A DNA stretch of 64,000 nt from Monosporascus cannonballus. Its lineage: Eukaryota; Ascomycota; Sordariomycetes; Xylariales. Below are positions 13,555 to 23,385 of this stretch, one piece after another. The stretch lies in NCBI GenBank assembly GCA_004154925.1, contig QJNS01000229.1, positions 60,517 to 124,516 on the forward strand, given 5' to 3'. Below the pieces are notes generated by a model. The model was not told the origin of the DNA. It saw only the letters and a program-made list of their open reading frames with translations, and did no database searches. The translations under genes and the position numbers were made by a program. The first letter of the stretch is position 1, and every line of letters starts with the position of its first letter.

Positions 13555-14605
13555 TTAAATTTTCTTGCTCTTCAGGTAATTATAGTCCGTCATAGACTTT
13601 TCCACAATTTTCCGAAGTTCATTCGCAGTACCAGGACCAAAGTCGTCCTGCCATCGAGTATATGTCGTCCCCATGTTAAGGCCCCGCGAGCTTTTTGAGC
13701 TATCAACAGAGGTCGAGTTCCAATAATCACTCATGAATTTTAACTCGCGACAACCAGCATTCTCTGGCGGTTGAATGACATCCCATTTGTAGAGGATATG
13801 TTCCTCGTCCATGCCAAGCAAGGAGCACAACGTCTTGATCGTTGGACTGTCATCTAGGATATCATCCGCATCAACAACAATCGGCACGGACGTCTGCTCA
13901 CTGCTCTTGGACATAAACCAGTCGTACAGCTGCCGAGAGTACTGAAATGTGGTGTAGAATGCCCATGACTTGTCTGCAAGATCAATATGCCGAGCAGCGC
14001 TTTCCGCTCTATACCAAGATTCAAACGTAAGAGCTGGGTGTCGAATCAAGAATAGGGGTCTCCATGACAATAGAAAGTTGTCAGGGAATATAGTTGGGTT
14101 TGTCTTCGCACAATCTGAGGAGATTGGAGATCCCTCTTCAAGTACGGTGAAAGGCGGGCTAGCAGGGCCACCCCACATACTCTGCGACAGCCTGGATGGT
14201 TCCCATATATAAAACGTGTGTTCTTTAAGGAAAACGGCTTTGTCCTGTTTCTGTTAGCAACCAGCAGGTAATAAATCTGACTCTGACGAAATGACTTACC
14301 TCGATGGTGGCAGATCTCCGTTCAAACTGGATTTCATCGAACCCTTCCTGAAGAAGTTTCTCAAAATCCTGCCGCATTTGATGAGATACATCGGTTAGTG
14401 GGCCCCAATTGAAGGATTCTCTGGCAAAGTCAAATGCCCGCTTGAAGTGGTAATTCGATTGAGTCCATCCTGGTTGGTTGGAGAGAAGGCGACAGAGGAC
14501 ATGGGAACAAGTCCGATTGAGGGCAAATAGAAAGGCACCCCGAATATGGTCACCTTTGCCAATCGTGCCGTTGCTCTCTTTTCTGTTGTCCTCTGTGCTA
14601 GCCAT
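13555..14605 (-). CDS. Sulfotransferase-like P-loop protein (two exons)
   Basis: Two exons on the minus strand, 14605-14300 and 14244-13555, joined across a 55-nt intron (14299-14245) with GTAAGT donor, GCTAAC branch-type sequence and AAACAG acceptor, both in phase 0. The product is about 331 aa. An N-terminal segment FALNRTCSHVLCRLL (residues about 27-41) sits where sulfotransferases hold the PAPS 5'-phosphosulfate loop (usually P-R-S-x-S/T). The segment RPLFLIRHPALTFESWYR in exon 2 matches the 3'-phosphate-binding region (R-P with later S and Y/R). It would be a cytosolic enzyme moving sulfate from PAPS to a small molecule, substrate unknown. The canonical Pro and first Ser of the P-loop are replaced (N-R-T), so activity is uncertain. 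Start chosen at MASTEDNRKES, the first Met in frame with the domain. It ends 579 bp from element A and shows no RIP damage. Confidence 0.7.
14245..14299 (-). other. Intron of the sulfotransferase-like gene
   Basis: 55 nt, GTAAGT...AAACAG with GCTAAC upstream of the acceptor. Removing it joins SATIE to DKAVFLKEHTF in one frame. Confidence 0.75.
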
Positions 14606-16920
14606 AATGCGCGGCCACTGACTGGCGAATACAAAGGAGTGAACGACAGGTTGTCGGTAATTTAGGGCCTGGCTGAGTTTGAATAGAACGCGCTGATGTC
14701 AAATGCATTTATAGGAGCCCAGGGGCAGTCGCCGCCATCTTGGTGACTTCATGAGACATCAGGCCTCAGCTTGCAAGTACTCCCTGTCGGAAAGATACAG
14801 CCTGAGGAAATAGTCCAGCCCACAGTGGCCCCACAACAGTTCCCAACCCCATAAGGCGAGGTGGTACCCCACGACCACTAAAAAAATAACCCTCTCACTT
14901 TAACACGCGATAACTTTATCACTGATACACGAAATAACGTACCGTATCCACCCGATAAATTGAGGAAAAGCTAATGTAAAACTAATGCAAGAGCCGCCAG
15001 TTCTTCCCCTGGCGTGGTCTTATTTTTAGGTCATGACGACACGCCGTTAGCTACCTTCGGAAAGGCTTGTAAGCGAACCCGGGGATCTGGGGAGATTGAC
15101 TACACTTAACCTTGTACGGCCCTAGCGCTTTATTCACTTTTCCCCAATTTATAGAAAAAATACTGCAGTTTAGTATGGTGCGACAGGACGGCTGTACCTC
15201 CCAGGCCTTCGTGTCTTTCTCTCGCTGGTCCGACATTCCCCGACGCCGATGCCTTGCGCTAGCGACACGCCAGAACTTCAGTACTTCAATGTTGTGAGAT
15301 ATGAAGTGGGGACATGGGTCAACCGGCGATTGAAATGCGCAACGGCCGCAATTAGTATTGCTACCATTTCAGGCGCTGGCAGAAGGATACAACATTAGCA
15401 AATTAATAGTTCATGACAGTGCGATTCTATAGACACCCATACTGGCATAGAGATTTTTAGATAAGGAAGTTACTAGCGTTCTTATTTTACATCGCTGTGG
15501 GAGACGGCCGGGCCTCATTCGGGTCAATTGGGCGGGGTGTGTGGTTGCACCTACATTACACTACTGCCCAATGCCACCTGAAAAATGGACCCAAGTTGAA
15601 TCACGGACGAGCTTGATGTACTCCACGGCCTATTTGGACGACGAGAAGTAAACCCGACCATACACTTTTCGTACGCGCACGCGTTACTTGCGTTTCTCAC
15701 ACTGACAAGAGCTTTTCTCGACAGCTTAGCGTACTCATAGGATGCTCAAGGTGCCATCATATCATGATTCCTCTGGATGACTGAGGCGATCGGGCAGAAG
15801 ACACCCTGTGAATCGGGCAACGAGAGATTCTTCATTTCCCACATAAAGAATGGAATCGTGTGAACTAAAGTACTTTGGAATAATACCGCTGCCTGTCAGG
15901 CAGCAGTTTAGTGATTGCTGTTACCTGACAGGCAACACCATACTGTGCTTACTCTGAATGGGCGCTTGATCTTGATCTCGCTCGTCCCCACATTGTCCCA
16001 CGTCTGATTTTCGCAGCCTTATGTTAGCTGATAGATATCCCGAGGCTCATCCAAAATTCATTAATTTTATATATTTTATATCGGAAGGTTATCATCTCTT
16101 CTTAGGTGTCGTTCATCAAAGAAGTTGAACGAAACAAAACTAATACCTATGCAGACAACAGCTACGACAAATATCAGCCAGATCGTCATGAATAACGGAA
16201 TGCTGTGGCTTACCGAGAGTAACATTCATATTATAATATCCAATCGATTTTGACAAATTGTTCGACAGTAATGGCCCCAACATTAGCCCCAAGTTAAACC
16301 AAACAGAATTCATCGCACACTACAGAGTACAGGAGGCATTTATGCAATCGAGCCCAAGCCGCCAACCCACCCGACGGCTTCAGCCGCTTCAGATATCGTT
16401 ATCGAGCAGCGATCGACTCAGGGATGCACTTGCGTAAAGTCTGTATGCCGGCTTCATTTTATAAGAAAAAGAAAAGTTCCACGTCAGGCAGATTAAAGCA
16501 ACGCTCCAGTTAGCGGAATCTTACTCCGAGGTTGCCGCCGACGGGCTGACTGGCCCTCCATTTCAGGTGACATTTCACTCTTCATCCACTCACCTTGTTT
16601 CTGGTGGCATTTTTGCAAGTACGTTCCTGGTCCTATAACTATTAGGCTGTCCCCAGCCGTTCTGCCACCTGGGATTAGCTCCTTACAATCAACCACAGCC
16701 CGACCTATGACAAAGAAGCTCTGAAGAGTCACAGTCTATCAAAACTGGGAGTTCTACATGGTCGTGAATTTCAGCTTCTTTTCATGCCTAAGTGGGGTCC
16801 GTCTATATGTGATGCACTATGCAGTGGTGGACTGAAACCTGCATAAAGACATGCAAAGTACTGACAGTGCAAACCGGGCCCACTTAGTTTCGGAACACCT
16901 TGGAATATTACGAAAAATAT
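14606..16920. other. Intergenic region, no recognised gene
   Basis: Normal GC but only short overlapping frames (61-79 codons at 15051-15297 and 16493-16732) with no known domains. Contains a compact hairpin at 15888-15935. It may hold the promoter of the sulfotransferase-like gene and eroded sequence. Confidence 0.45.
15888..15935. repeat. Compact double hairpin
   Basis: GCTGCCTGTCAGGCAGC (15888-15904) is a perfect palindrome around a central T. The larger arms GCCTGTCAGG...CCTGACAGGC close over about 20 bases, with only transition mismatches in the inner stem. Could be a miniature foldback element or a structured RNA; nothing decides between these. Confidence 0.5.
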
Positions 16921-17614
16921 TTATAAAACCACAACGCCAGAGGAGAATTAAATAAATAAATAAAGAGATATATATTAATAACAATTAATTCAAATTCAAT
17001 CACGAAATTAACAATTTTTAAGTAATTTTATAAACATATATTTAAGTAATAGGATATAAATATACTAAAAGAAAAATAAAAAAAAAATATATATATATAT
17101 AAGAAATAAAAATATTTTGAATAGAATTAACGTTAAGTAAATTATAAATATTTTGTTTTATATAAAAGTAATTAAATTCTTTTATATTTACTTGAAAATT
17201 AAATATAAAATAAAATCTTTTAATCAAGCTAGCTATAAGATATTAAAATTTTTCTTAAACTTTCTGAAATTTATATTATACGATTAAATTAAAAATATAA
17301 ATAAGTATATCTCTTTTATTTTATATTCGAATAAAAATTTACTAGTTAGTATTGCAATACTGAATATATATAAATAATATATTATTATTTTCTTTTAGAA
17401 ATATATAGTTTTTAATTATTTCTTGTAAGTTTTATAATTATATTTTTATTATCAGTTTCTGTTTTTTCGTTTAATTATAGCTTAAATTTGTTATTTAAAA
17501 ATCATTATAAGTTAAAACACTTATCTTTTTAATAGACGATTAGATAATAACAAAACATTTTTAATAAAAACTTATAAATTATATAATTATTTTAATCAGC
17601 ATAATAAAACTAAT
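16921..17614. other. AT-rich block, probable degraded repeat
   Basis: Abrupt change to AT-rich sequence with an AT microsatellite near 17080-17102. No intact frame. It may be the remnant of the element whose LTR-like tail continues at 17780-18103. Confidence 0.45.
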
Positions 17615-17779
17615 TGTCACGGGCCAAGGGCCCTAGTGGAGAGATTAGCGTAACGCTAATCCCGTGGCTCCCGTATATATAGCTAGCTGCTCCCACGCAT
17701 CTTCTTAGCTGTTCCCTAGATTTCTCAATACACCTGTTGTGGCCCATATCCTTAGCTACTGCATATGCAGCCTCTTACA
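17615..17779 (+). repeat. Solo LTR of a second, GC-richer family
   Basis: 165 bp beginning TGTCACGGGCCAAGGGCC and ending CAGCCTCTTACA, flanked on both sides by CTAAT (17610-17614 and 17780-17784). TG...CA ends plus a perfect 5-bp duplication fit a solo LTR. It contains a TATA-like CCGTATATATAGC and the palindrome ATTAGCGTAACGCTAAT. It sits within RIP-degraded sequence but is not itself AT-shifted. Confidence 0.75.
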
Positions 17780-17784
17780 CTAAT

Positions 17785-18103
17785 TAAGCTTAAAACAACT
17801 TAATACTTTAAATCGGTTAAGCTTAGAAACTAATTCGAAAAAGTTAAAAGAAATTTAAAAATACTTACCTATTAAAAAAGTTAAACCGGTTTAAATAACT
17901 TATATTTAAATTAAAAATGTTTTATTTTTTACTGGTTTTATAATTTAAATAGTATTAATTTATAATTTTAACTTGTTTATTTAAAGAAGTTTAATAGTTC
18001 ATTATTATTATGCGCAATTAATTTTTTATTATTGTTTCCAATTTTACAATATAATTTTTAATATAAATCGTAGGACTAAAATTGGTTAACTGCTTAGCCA
18101 TCA
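17785..18103 (+). repeat. Degraded LTR fragment of the main Gypsy family
   Basis: AT-shifted sequence ending TCGTAGGACTAAAATTGG and TTAGCCATCA, a diverged form of the 3' signature seen in the LTRs of A, B, C and E. The solo LTR at 17615-17779 appears to have inserted into it or beside it. Confidence 0.5.
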
Positions 18104-19388
18104 CTTGAAACTTCGTAGTAGTAGGCCGAGATAAAACTACGCTGTCCAGTACCAGTGGGGCGCCCTAGAAGCAATACCATACTAATATCGGCATAGGCTG
18201 TTTTTGATTACATTTGGCAATTGCGATTATTTCGTGCATATCCCCTTGAAGGCCGTAAGGCGTTAGCGCTTACAATTTTTTGATGGTGTGTGATACTCTT
18301 TTTTTATTCGCCCACACTGACCCAATCAACTTCTTCAGGAAAAGCTACTTTTAGCCACACCTATTTTGCGCCATGATACATGTACCAACACCGGTCATTA
18401 TTACAAATTGCTACATCACATTCAGCACAACGAGACCTGGTCTATCGAGCTCGCTGCCGATTCACAATACCATCACCTGCAACTTGAAGGGTTTGTGATT
18501 CTATTTCAACGTCTGCAGCTTTCCGTTTCCGTCCCATTTTGCGTTGATTTTGCACTGAAAACTGACAGGAAACAAGGTGTTGAGCGGAAGGAAAAGACAG
18601 GAATATCGTTGACGTCAACACTCAAAATACCTTCGCACTCGCGTTTCTGTGCTGTAGCGCAACTTAGTGGGGCCTTAGTGGGCGTTTTTCGGGGCTACAG
18701 TGGGCTCAGTTTCCGTATTAAGCCTAGAACCTTCTGAAAAATTGTTAGCCGAGACGTCTTGTGGCCTTCAAGGGGATAAGCGCGATACCTAATCTGGTAG
18801 TTTTATTTACCCTACATACTAAGTAAATAAGTAAATGGACCCGATTTGCAAATACGTACTACGGTGTCAGGCAAAATGTTTAGCACACTTTCAGGTACCA
18901 GTGGGGCCGCTAGTATCCACGCTATACAAGTTAGGTATAGATTTTGCATGGGTTAACGCCAGGTACATGCGAAGAATTGCAGCTGCCTTGCTTTCTTAGC
19001 AAAATGCGCTAATCCAAGGTGGGTTGTAACAATGGCTCACATATCTGAATCTGCTAAAAGATACCCATAACACAGTTGTAGTCGGGGAATAAAAACACAC
19101 TAGTCTAGGGTCCCCCCGTGGCTAGCTGAACCGTTAGGCGCTAGGATCTAGTGGCTGGGGTAGATATCTGATGTAGTCGCACAGCAAAGCCCCCGCATTA
19201 TATCTCAAAGCTCGTGCCTGGGGTCCTGCCTGGCGTCATGCCTCTGGCCATGCCTCCCGTCGCTCCGCTCACCATCGAAGCTATACGAATTGCACAATAG
19301 CCCGCTCCCGATCGTGTTGAACCTCGGTCTCTGCTTACTCACTGCTTCCTCTCTGCTCTCTAAGCTGGAGCCCACCCTTTCTTCCAGG
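18104..19388. other. Intergenic region with inverted repeats and one unrecognised frame
   Basis: An open frame at 18366-18737 (123 codons) has no recognisable domain. TATCCCCTTGAAGGCC at 18239-18254 is repeated in reverse at 18763-18778, and GTACCAGTGGGG occurs at 18149-18160 and 18895-18906. The frame lies between the inverted repeats, so this may be a small non-autonomous DNA transposon rather than a gene. Confidence 0.4.
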
Positions 19389-19631
19389 ATGCACATCGAG
19401 TCCAGCTCGAATCCTGACCTACGAGACTTGCTTGTTCAACTTGCTCGCTTTTTCAGTGCAAATGAGAGCAAAATTTCCGCTGCAGAAGCCTCCAACTGTT
19501 TTCAGCATCTTTCACCTATCGATTCCTCCGCGTTGAATCGCCTCTTCTTTTTATTGTGTCCGTCTTGTGAGTCGCCCTTTCATTTGCTTGCTGCGTTCCG
19601 CATGTATAATTCTAGCCAGCCCCCCCACTGA
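19389..19631 (+). CDS. Small hypothetical protein just upstream of the 493-aa gene
   Basis: 80-codon reading from MHIESSSNPDLRD, within a longer frame that could start at 19290. The composition looks coding: DLRDLLVQLARFF is amphipathic, and LCPSCESPF holds a Cys-x2-Cys pair. It stops at 19629-19631, five bases before the ATG of the next gene and in a different frame. No family recognised. It could be an upstream ORF in the leader of the next mRNA, the first part of a gene broken by a frameshift, or the first ORF of a two-ORF mobile unit. Homology searches would decide. Confidence 0.4.
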   Translation: MHIESSSNPDLRDLLVQLARFFSANESKISAAEASNCFQHLSPIDSSALNRLFFLLCPSCESPFHLLAAFRMYNSSQPPH

Positions 19632-19636
19632 ATAGA

Positions 19637-21225
19637 ATGGGGAATAAGGCGTCAGTGGTGGCCGTAGCGTCTCCCGGCCCGGGTTTGACATGGGAATCCA
19701 TCACGCCACTGCGTTTAAATCATGGGATGCTCGCTGATACGTCGTCCGTAGTTCGGGCGGTATTACCACGGCAGGATGGGGTCTCTGCAACATCCCCGCC
19801 ACCGACACGCAGGTCCAGCAATTCAAATGATACCAGTGGGCACCCGCGATCTCCTACTCGGCCTCCTGGATCCAACCCCCGCCAAGGCTCACACGGGGAC
19901 AACAATCGCAGGACACCCAGTCTCCATCACTCGCAGGAACATGCACCCTCCCTCCCTCCGGTTTCCACCAACGACAATAGTCTTCCGACGGCGCACGCAG
20001 GCCTCCTCTCAGGTGATAGAGTGGCCCAGGTGTTAGAGGAGCTCAATAACCCGAACACGCCTGGCTTAAGCTTTCCAGAGCAAGCCACTTTGTGTCAGCA
20101 GTGCACCCCAAATGCCGCTACAGCATTACCCGCCCTGGCAATGGACACCTTAACAGTACATCCATCTGACACGACGGCTCTCCACTCCGGTTTTGATGAT
20201 GATGCCCTCGGCAAAACACAATTGGCCGCGTGTAGCGACATTGCATTCGCACCAAGTATGAAATGGCTTTTGGAGGTCTGCAAAACAAATCGCGGGGTAT
20301 TCCTCCGCAGAGTCAAGGAATCCAAAGCGGCTCTCCCGACTGGGCAGGGCTGGAAAGCCGCTATAGCGACGAAGAAAGAAAATGCCGACATGCGCGATTT
20401 ACTAAAAATTTATCATAGGTTTGAGTGCTATAACATTTATCAGCATGTGGTGGAGGCCGGCTTTCACACCGGCGAACACTGGGTCCGAGACAGGCGCCCT
20501 GAACTGGCTAAGAAGCTTTGTGACGATTTCCCCGAGCGCTTCCAGAGCTTGAAAGCCGCTAATAAATGCCTGAATTGGGTTGATCAGGGCTGTAGATATT
20601 ATGAGTGGACTAAAATGTTTAGTGAAGTATCAGAGCTCGGGTTTCTTATCGCACTGCCTTCAGAGGTGCCTCACTCAGCGTATGTCCCCATCCGCCCGGA
20701 CGGATAACCCCAGGTCTTACAGATACCCTGCAGGTACACATCCAGATGCACAAAAGAGCAAATGAGTGCAGCTGCCGTAAAATTCAAGGCTCTTGGCATC
20801 TGTGAGCTTGTGAAAGATTTGGAGCTTACAGAATTGGGCAACTATATGGCACAAGAATTGAGGGAAATGACAACCAAGAAGCGGACTCATGTTGATGGTA
20901 AGCTCCGTTGAGCGGCTATGACTTCATATTTTCATATATTTACATATCAGAAGCGGAAGAAGACACCCAACGCTCCAGGAAATCACCACGGTTGATGCCA
21001 TCCTTGGGCACACCGGCCATTTTACAATCAGATCAAAACACAACGCCGCCCGAAGCAATGGCAGCGCGTGAGGATACCGCCATGCGGGATCAAAATACAT
21101 TCTCTTCTCTTTTGGATGCCTTCATGGTCTCAGATGACACTTTCCACAATTGTATGGCCTCTTTTAATATCCACCAATCTGCGCTGACCCAAATCAGATC
21201 AATTTCTAGGAGGTCAATGGACTGA
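19637..21225 (+). CDS. Uncharacterised fungal protein, three exons (493 aa)
   Basis: Exons 19637-20679, 20734-20897 and 20951-21225. Intron 1 (54 nt, GTATGT...TGCAG) removes an in-frame TAA at 20705 and restores the frame as PHSAYTSRCTKEQ. Intron 2 (53 nt, GTAAGC...ATCAG) is in phase 1. The first about 130 residues are Pro/Ser/Thr/Asn-rich and probably disordered. The folded part is around residues 205-355 (MKWLLEVCKTNRGVFLRRV, DLLKIYHRFECYNIYQHVV, AANKCLNWVDQGCRYYEW), rich in aromatics and conserved-looking Cys. The last exon is acidic and polar. I have a loose impression of similar unnamed proteins recurring in fungal genomes but assign no function. After the TGA at 21223 the same frame continues coding-like to 21375, so the true C terminus may be longer or the gene damaged. 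Confidence 0.6.
20680..20733 (+). other. Intron 1 of the uncharacterised gene
   Basis: 54 nt. The alternative acceptor at 20722 (CTTACAG) gives a stop soon after, whereas CCTGCAG at 20733 keeps the frame into MSAAAVKFKALG. Confidence 0.6.
20898..20950 (+). other. Intron 2 of the uncharacterised gene
   Basis: 53 nt, GTAAGC...ACATATCAG. Joins THVD to EAEEDTQRSRKS. Confidence 0.6.
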
Positions 21226-21884
21226 CAAGGAGGCTACCCTGTAGGTAGGTATGAGGTTACCCGGGAAGATTTAGTGTGTGAAAAGGTGCAGGGTAGACTC
21301 GAGGAGGAACAAGCAGATTCTCAGCAGATGTCGCAGCAGAAAGAACAAGTAGAAGCAGGTGGGAGAAAACAGTAGATAGTGACCAGTTAACTGCATCTAA
21401 GGATCTCTAGCTAACCAGAGGACCTAGTTGGAAGATATGGGTATATTTATATTCATCAGGTCCCAAGGATTCCAACGGTGTTGAGTTTAACGTCATAGCT
21501 GTTGGTATGAGCTTAGAAAGCTCTAGACTAGATATATGACGTCTATATTGACGTGTATGCTTACGCATACCGATCCAGACCTTTCCAGGTCTCTCTATCT
21601 GATATAGTTGAGCTCCACCTTATGTTTGGACCTTTTCATGGGCTGTCAGCTTTCTGCATTTTCGTTACCGATCGAGGAGTGGTATTAGCATCCGAATGAG
21701 ACGGAGAGTCAAATCGCAAATTAGAACGAATCCACCCGTCTATAAATACGAATTGGCCCCCGTCATGGGCAATTGCCATTTGCTGGAGAAGTGTGCAAGT
21801 TACTATCAATTTCAGCAATGTTTTAAAGATACATACACAAAAGCTGATTTGTCACAATCAATTGGCAGTCGCGCCAAGATATTG
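21226..21884. other. Intergenic, with a coding-like tail
   Basis: 21226-21375 continues the last exon's frame after its TGA as a Glu/Gln-rich helical stretch (VQGRLEEEQADSQQMSQQK) ending at TAG. From 21376 no gene or repeat was recognised. Confidence 0.4.
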
Positions 21885-22400
21885 CTACCAACCAGCCAAC
21901 ATGGCGCCATGCTGCTTGGCGTCGACGCTGTCCTCCCTGAACAGGGCGTACTTCTGGTTGTGCCACTCCACACTATTTATCGCTTTCCCATCATGGGTTG
22001 TATATTTGGCGCCAAATTCTGGCCGTAGGAAATAGATGCCGGAGAACTTATCCTGGCCCTCGGAATCGGTTGGAGGAACGCCACGGTGGAGAGACGAAGC
22101 CAATGCGCCATTGGAGAGGAAGCGCAGCGAGTCTCCAACATTGACAACGGCATGCCCATATCGGGGTGGGATAAATGACCGTTCATCACGCCCGGGCAGC
22201 ATGGCCTGCAAGCCATCAGACTTTGAGAAGACAACAGTCAAGGTTCCCATGTCCGTGTGGGCCATGTTACCGAGTCTCTCATCGCTGCTGCCCCAAGGCA
22301 AGTAATTCAGCATCGCCATGTTTGCGGACGATGGCTTATCCTTCCTGTGGTACTCTTTCAAGCCATATGGAGGCTGCAAACGGATTACGTACCGTTCGTC
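21885..22400 (-). pseudogene. 2-oxoglutarate/Fe(II) oxygenase, C-terminal remnant
   Basis: The minus-strand frame encodes the catalytic jelly-roll half of an isopenicillin-N-synthase-like oxygenase. AHTDMGTLTVVF carries the His-x-Asp metal ligands, and ASSLHRGVPP the distal His. SGIYFLRP stands near where the 2OG-binding Arg-x-Ser usually lies, though no clear R-x-S is present. The usual N-terminal DIOX_N half (about 120-150 residues) is missing: upstream on the same strand the sequence turns directly into an ornithine aminotransferase fragment. These enzymes use Fe(II), O2 and 2-oxoglutarate to oxidise small molecules. The remaining frame is uninterrupted to the stop at 21885, so the loss was by recombination, not RIP. 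Confidence 0.7.
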
Positions 22401-22840
22401 CATGGTAATTGCCAGCCGCGCCGAGCACAATGGCCTTGTTCTTGGGAACGCCCTTGACCTTGTAAGCCCATTTTCGAGCAATCTTGATTGTCGTCTCGGA
22501 CGCCCTCCGTACCGGTACTCGAAGGGAGGACTTTATCGTAGCCAAAAAGCCTGGTTACCATTTGAGCAAATTGAGGATATACATCGTTGTGAAACGCGCG
22601 GGAGGTGAGCATTAGTCGTGAAGCCTACTTAACGAGGGCAGCGACGAGCTTTGGGTGACGGTGGCCATGGTTGAGAGCCGTGGGGGCAGAGTGGAAGTCG
22701 AGATATTGATGACCTTCAGGATCCCAGACAGAGGTCCCTGAGTGCGGGAAAATACGATGGGTAGCGACTGATAGTTGGCGGAGAAGTTCTCTTCAGCTGC
22801 GAGCGCAGCGTTGGTGCTTACAGTGCGAGAAGAGGTTGGA
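22390..22840 (-). pseudogene. Ornithine aminotransferase, broken N-terminal fragment
   Basis: Three minus-strand frames together give the start of a class-III pyridoxal-phosphate aminotransferase of the ornithine type: [21 protein letters not shown], then after a one-base shift [20 protein letters not shown] and [15 protein letters not shown], a TAG at 22625-22627 in place of a likely Gln, and ASRLMLTSRAFHNDVYPQF. A second shift follows GTEGVR, leading to ETTIKIARKWAYKVKGVP and AAGNYHGRT. It then stops matching and runs into the oxygenase remnant. The PLP-lysine region is absent. An intact enzyme would convert ornithine and an oxoacid to glutamate semialdehyde. With two frameshifts, one stop and about two thirds of the protein missing, this is a pseudogene. 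Confidence 0.75.
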
Positions 22841-23385
22841 AGTTCACCATTGGCGCAGTGACTGTTGCTTTTCTTGGAAATGATGGTTGGTTGCAGTGAG
22901 GTTAATATTGAGGCGAAGCAAGACAACTCGGGTGCGAGAAGAAGATGAGACTCTTTTGCCCAGACAAAAAAACGGGAAAAGAGTTCGTTTATGGGTTTAA
23001 TTTTGTATTTGTATGGCTGGGTCTGGCAAAATATATTACCGCATGGCAATCATGTCATGCATTACCAGCAATCATCCTTGTGCTTTGCCAACTCGGCTTT
23101 GTCTCCGCTGGCGGCACCAGACCTTAGACGCCGGCATCCAACCAGGACTTGGTGTCTATACGTTTACGGCCTGGAAGAACGACAGGGAGTGGCATGACCA
23201 CTAATTCATACATGCTCTACACCAAACCACCCCGCACCTTTTTGAGGACAAGGGTTTATTAGGTGCGTTGTCCTTGTGTCTTTATCCCAGCTGGGGTACA
23301 ATCTCAACAATCTAAAGTAGCGTTACACACTTCTGCATTTAGATTGAGCTGCATAGGATTTGAAGCAAAACACATGGATCTCTTC
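22841..23385. other. Intergenic between the pseudogene and the M20 gene
   Basis: Short overlapping frames only. The segment 22841-23049 on the minus strand may include the eroded N terminus of the aminotransferase; beyond it nothing was recognised. Confidence 0.4.

Noticed and set aside
14395..14634. 79-codon frame overlapping the sulfotransferase exon
   Set aside because: Alternative frame of exon 1; the other frame splices to a recognisable domain.
17042..17227. 61-codon Tyr/Phe/Ile-rich frame
   Set aside because: Pure AT-bias artefact with no start context or homology signal.
21696..22608. Several plus-strand frames of 66-110 codons
   Set aside because: Shadows of the oxygenase and aminotransferase remnants, which match known families on the minus strand.
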